From Clostridia bacterium (GTDB lineage Bacteria > Bacillota > Clostridia > Christensenellales > CAG-138), in NCBI GenBank assembly GCA_030530185.1, contig JAUMVL010000077.1, positions 247 through 8,169 on the forward strand: a stretch of 7,923 nt of DNA, read 5' to 3'. Every line of letters begins with the position of its first letter. Positions within the stretch are counted from its first letter, which is position 1. The notes below the pieces were generated by a model. The model saw nothing but the letters and a program-made list of their open reading frames with translations. It was not told the DNA's origin and searched no databases. Both the position numbers and the translations under genes were made by a program. Of this stretch, positions 5,478 to 7,923 are shown piece after piece.

Positions 5478-6514
5478 TGTTCACCTGCCTTAAAATGCTC
5501 GAAAACCACAGCATGCGCGATCCCCGGAATGGTCTCGCCCTGCTGGTTCGAGGTTGTGCTCATCAATGCGCCGGTCGCCAAAAACAAGATTCGTTTCCAT
5601 TCTCCGGATTCCAGATGAGGTAAAAGATGCCCGGTCAGGACAACAGCAGAGCAGCCGCAGCCGCTACCGCCGCAATTGTATTTTTGCGATGTTGTATAGA
5701 TCTCTTTTCCGCAGTCAAAATGACAATCGTCGATCGGAATCTGTTTTTCCCGGCAGAGCCGCAGCAGCATATCCGTGCCGAAACTGCCGAGATCTCCGGT
5801 CACGATTCGATCGTAATCCGATGCGTTCCTTCCGGTATCCCGAAAATGCTGGAGAATGGTATCGCACGCCGCCGGCGCCATTGCGGCTCCCATGTTGCTG
5901 ATATCGTCGATTCCATAATCGATGACCTTGCCGATCGTTGCGGAGGGGATGCGGATATGCCGATACCTTGCTCCGTTTTGCCATCGGTCGGAAAGGATGA
6001 CACATCCGGCGCCGGTGACTGTCCGCTGCGCGGTCGGCGGGGAGGTTGTTCCCATCTCAAGCGGATATCGGTATTGCCGTTCTGCGGTCGAAAAATGACT
6101 GCATGCGACGCAGGCAACGGGGGCGCGATAGCTCCCGTCCACCAGGATACTTCCGAGCAACAACGACTCCGACATCGTGGAGCAGGCGCCATACAACCCC
6201 AGAAACGGGATTTGAAGGTCCCTTGCCGCATAGTTGGCCGTAATGATTTGATTCAAAAGATCCCCGCCGAGCATCGCTTGTAAGTCTTTATGCGCAAGAC
6301 CTCCCGAGCGGCATGCGTCCTTTACGGCCTGTTCAAACATGTGACATTCCGCTTTTTCAAAACTGTCCTCGCCGAAGGTATCATCCTCTACAGCCGTGTC
6401 GAAACAGGTTCCGAACGGTCCATCCGATTCGGCTTTTGCAACAATATTTGCCGACCCGATCACATAAGGCATATTGGGAAACAGTAAGGTTCTTTCTCCG
6501 ATTTGTTTTTGCAT
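5474..6514 (-). CDS. spoVAD: Stage V sporulation protein AD (SpoVAD)
   Basis: 346 residues from the ATG at 6514, close to the 338 of B. subtilis SpoVAD. An in-frame ATG at 6574 exists, but only 6514 has an AAAGGAG site (6520-6526, 5 bases away). The protein has the thiolase-like fold: FLGLYGACSTMSESLLLG (104-121) with C111 at the place of the thiolase active-site Cys, GTTSPPTAQRTVTGAGCVIL (155-174), TGDLGSFGTDML (239-250), GGSGCGCSAVVL (282-293) and the C-terminal ATGALMSTTSNQQGETIPGIAHAVVFE. SpoVAD is a peripheral protein of the inner forespore membrane that binds dipicolinic acid and feeds the SpoVA channel. It directly precedes and overlaps spoVAE. spoVAC, which normally comes just before it, is absent here; feoB lies upstream instead. 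Expression is expected in the forespore under SigG. Confidence 0.95.
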   Translation of the reverse strand: MQKQIGERTLLFPNMPYVIGSANIVAKAESDGPFGTCFDTAVEDDTFGEDSFEKAECHMFEQAVKDACRSGGLAHKDLQAMLGGDLLNQIITANYAARDLQIPFLGLYGACSTMSESLLLGSILVDGSYRAPVACVACSHFSTAERQYRYPLEMGTTSPPTAQRTVTGAGCVILSDRWQNGARYRHIRIPSATIGKVIDYGIDDISNMGAAMAPAACDTILQHFRDTGRNASDYDRIVTGDLGSFGTDMLLRLCREKQIPIDDCHFDCGKEIYTTSQKYNCGGSGCGCSAVVLTGHLLPHLESGEWKRILFLATGALMSTTSNQQGETIPGIAHAVVFEHFKAGEQ

Positions 6515-6519
6515 ACAAA

Positions 6520-6526
6520 CTCCTTT
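6520..6526 (-). promoter_or_regulatory. Ribosome binding site that sets the spoVAD start
   Basis: Minus-strand AAAGGAG, 5 bases before the ATG at 6514. The longer reading from 6574 would add 20 residues unlike SpoVAD and has no such site. Confidence 0.75.
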
Positions 6527-6531
6527 TGCGT

Positions 6532-6560
6532 TAGGATGCCGTAAATCGGAAAAAAGATAC
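6532..6560 (-). promoter_or_regulatory. Candidate SigG promoter of spoVAD-spoVAE
   Basis: On the minus strand, GTATC (6556-6560), a 17-base spacer and CATCCTA (6532-6538) fit the SigG pattern gyATR-N16-18-cAtnnTA, with one mismatch in the -35. The gene function fits, since spoVA operons are SigG-dependent in B. subtilis. A caution is that the transcript would start close to the ribosome binding site, leaving a leader of only about 10 bases. Confidence 0.42.
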
Positions 6561-6567
6561 ATGCAGA

Positions 6568-6582
6568 ATCGCAAATTGCGAT
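6568..6582. repeat. Perfect 15-base palindrome between feoB and spoVAD
   Basis: On the plus strand ATCGCAA (6568-6574), a central A, and TTGCGAT (6576-6582). It starts 6 bases past the feoB stop codon and lies 7 bases upstream of the candidate SigG -35. It could be a weak feoB terminator, since a run of six T lies 12 bases further on the minus strand, or an operator. The spacing to the T run is too long for a classical terminator. Confidence 0.5.
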
Positions 6583-6588
6583 AAAAGG

Positions 6589-7923
6589 TCAGGAAAGGCC
6601 GATAATCCGACCAACCAAAGTCAACAGACCGCAGATCGACAGGCCGAAGAACGTCGGAAGCACGATTGCCAATATGGTATAGAACGCGCTCTTTGTTTCC
6701 TTACGGATCGTCCAGACCGTCGTTGCACACGGCCAGTGCAGAACCGTAAACACGATAAAGCAGACGGCGGTGTTTAAGGTCCATCCATGCGATAAAAAGA
6801 GCGAGAAAAGCGCTTCGGTTCCGGTCGGTTCCAACAAAACCGAATTACCCTGATAGATCATATAGGAGATCGGCAGAACGATCTCGTTTGCCGGAGAGCC
6901 AAGCAGAAAAGAAAGCAGGATGGTTCCGTCCAGTCCAAAGATCCTTGCTACCGGATCCAGGCCGGCTGTTGCGATATGGAGCATTGACTCCGAGCCGATC
7001 CGGATGTTGGCAAACAGCCAAAGCAGCAGTCCACAAGGTGCGGCAATGGCTGCTGCACGACCGAGAATCGAAAGCGTGCGGTCAAGCAGGGAACGAACCA
7101 AAACTTTTCCGATCTGCGGTCTGCGATACGGTGGAATTTCCAAAACATATGATGAAGAAACGCCATCCAGCAGCGTATGCCCGAGTAACCAAGAGGCTGC
7201 AAACATCACGGAGATCGCAAAAACGATAACGACCGACAGCAGCAAGGCTGTAATCAGCCCGTTTACTTGCTTAATGCCGATCATCAGCATCAAAACGGAC
7301 AGGATCGAAATCAACGCAGGAAACCGTCCGTTGCAGGGGATCATTGCGTTCGTCAGAATTGCGATCATCCGCTCCCGCTTCGATTCGATGATACGGCAGC
7401 CGACAACGCCGGCGGCGTTGCAGCCGAACCCCATACAGGTCGTCAAGGCCTGTTTTCCGCAAGCTTGACAGCAGGAAAATCGATGATCAAGCGCAAACGC
7501 GATCCGCGGCAAAAAACCTGCGTCCTCAAGAAGCGTAAAGAGCGGAAAAAAGATTGCCATCGGCGGGAGCATGACCGATACGACCCATGCAAGCGTCCGA
7601 TACACGCCGTCCAATAGCGCGCCGCGAAGCCAATCCGGGGCATTCCACAGAGCAAACCATCGATCCAACTGCTTCCCGAGCGCAAACAATCCGTTGGAAA
7701 GCCATTGCGAGGGATAGTTTGCTCCGACCAAGGTAATCCAAAAGATCAGGATCAAGAACAATGCCATGACCGGGAGGGAGACCCATCGCTTCATCAGAAG
7801 ACGATCCGACGCCTCCCGATCCAACATGCGCCGGTTCGGGTCCATGGAGATGCAGCGACTGCATAAACGCTCCAAACGTTCAAAATCCGCCCTGGGATCG
7901 GAATCGGAGCTTACTGCTTCTGC
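6589..7923 (-). CDS. feoB: Ferrous iron transporter FeoB, membrane core; 5' end outside the window
   Basis: The frame is open to the right edge. The TTG at 7875 is only the first possible start inside the window; the codons before it read on as protein, so the gene continues and its GTPase domain should lie beyond 7923. The 444 visible residues match the clostridial-type FeoB core: a RRMLDREASDRLL linker, WITLVGANYPSQWLS, then WVVSVMLPPMAIFFPLFTLL, ACGKQALTTCMGFGCNAAGVVGCRII with the first Gate Cys, PCNGRFPALI, and a second Gate segment reading GSPANEIVLPISYMIY. About eight membrane helices are visible. FeoB imports Fe(II) across the cytoplasmic membrane with GTP. No feoA is seen downstream; it could lie upstream, off the window. 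spoVAD follows 74 bases later on the same strand. The metal could differ in some FeoB subtypes, and this cannot be decided here. Confidence 0.92.
   Translation of the reverse strand, partial: AEAVSSDSDPRADFERLERLCSRCISMDPNRRMLDREASDRLLMKRWVSLPVMALFLILIFWITLVGANYPSQWLSNGLFALGKQLDRWFALWNAPDWLRGALLDGVYRTLAWVVSVMLPPMAIFFPLFTLLEDAGFLPRIAFALDHRFSCCQACGKQALTTCMGFGCNAAGVVGCRIIESKRERMIAILTNAMIPCNGRFPALISILSVLMLMIGIKQVNGLITALLLSVVIVFAISVMFAASWLLGHTLLDGVSSSYVLEIPPYRRPQIGKVLVRSLLDRTLSILGRAAAIAAPCGLLLWLFANIRIGSESMLHIATAGLDPVARIFGLDGTILLSFLLGSPANEIVLPISYMIYQGNSVLLEPTGTEALFSLFLSHGWTLNTAVCFIVFTVLHWPCATTVWTIRKETKSAFYTILAIVLPTFFGLSICGLLTLVGRIIGLS

Noticed and set aside
5627..6283. 218-codon plus-strand open frame inside spoVAD, rich in Arg and Cys
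   Set aside because: It is a shadow of spoVAD, whose protein is conserved over the whole stretch; the composition is typical of antisense translation.
6920..7468. 182-codon plus-strand open frame inside feoB
   Set aside because: It is antisense to the conserved FeoB core and has no recognisable domain or supported start.
7873..7875. TTG at 7875 as the start of a GTPase-less FeoB
   Set aside because: The frame remains open to the window edge with sequence resembling the linker after the GTPase domain, so truncation by the window is the simpler reading.
1..7923. tRNA or rRNA genes, CRISPR array, insertion sequence or phage remnants
   Set aside because: No cloverleaf, repeat-spacer pattern, transposase, integrase or paired terminal repeats were seen on reading both strands; all gaps between genes are under 150 bases.

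Overview
The window looks like chromosomal DNA from a spore-forming member of the Bacillota, probably clostridial. Three things support this. Two adjacent genes encode the spore proteins SpoVAD and SpoVAE. A separate gene carries an unmistakable Spo0A-type DNA-binding domain. The FeoB fragment has the sequence style of clostridial FeoB proteins. Base composition is moderate, ribosome binding sites are strong AGGAG types, and one SigA-like promoter is close to consensus. The species cannot be named from the sequence alone.

Layout: (1) 1-1839, plus strand, the 3' part of a membrane-anchored nucleotide-sugar 4,6-dehydratase (CapD/PglF/EpsC type), cut by the window edge. (2) 1893-2687, minus strand, radC, convergent with the dehydratase gene and sharing a hairpin terminator with it. 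(3) 2835-4301, plus strand, an LCP (LytR-CpsA-Psr) envelope protein with its own promoter and terminator and an unusual C-terminal extension. (4) 4446-5078, plus strand, a Spo0A-like protein. (5) 5118-6514, minus strand, spoVAD-spoVAE with a 4-base ATGA overlap. (6) 6589-7923, minus strand, the membrane part of feoB, running off the right edge.

Functionally, the left half is about the cell surface. The dehydratase would make activated sugars for surface glycans, and LCP proteins attach such glycans to peptidoglycan. The right half is about sporulation. SpoVAD and SpoVAE belong to the channel system that moves dipicolinic acid into the forespore. The Spo0A-like gene faces them tail to tail.

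The most interesting item is the Spo0A-like protein. Its C-terminal half matches the Spo0A effector domain. Its N-terminal half looks like a shortened, decayed receiver domain in which the phospho-acceptor Asp and the conserved Lys appear to be lost, and two positions of the DNA-recognition helix differ from classical Spo0A. It may be a phosphorylation-independent paralogue with changed DNA specificity. Also notable are a spoVAD-spoVAE pair with no spoVAC beside it and a SigG-like promoter candidate in front of spoVAD. No RNA genes, mobile elements, CRISPR arrays or gene-free stretches over 300 bases were seen.
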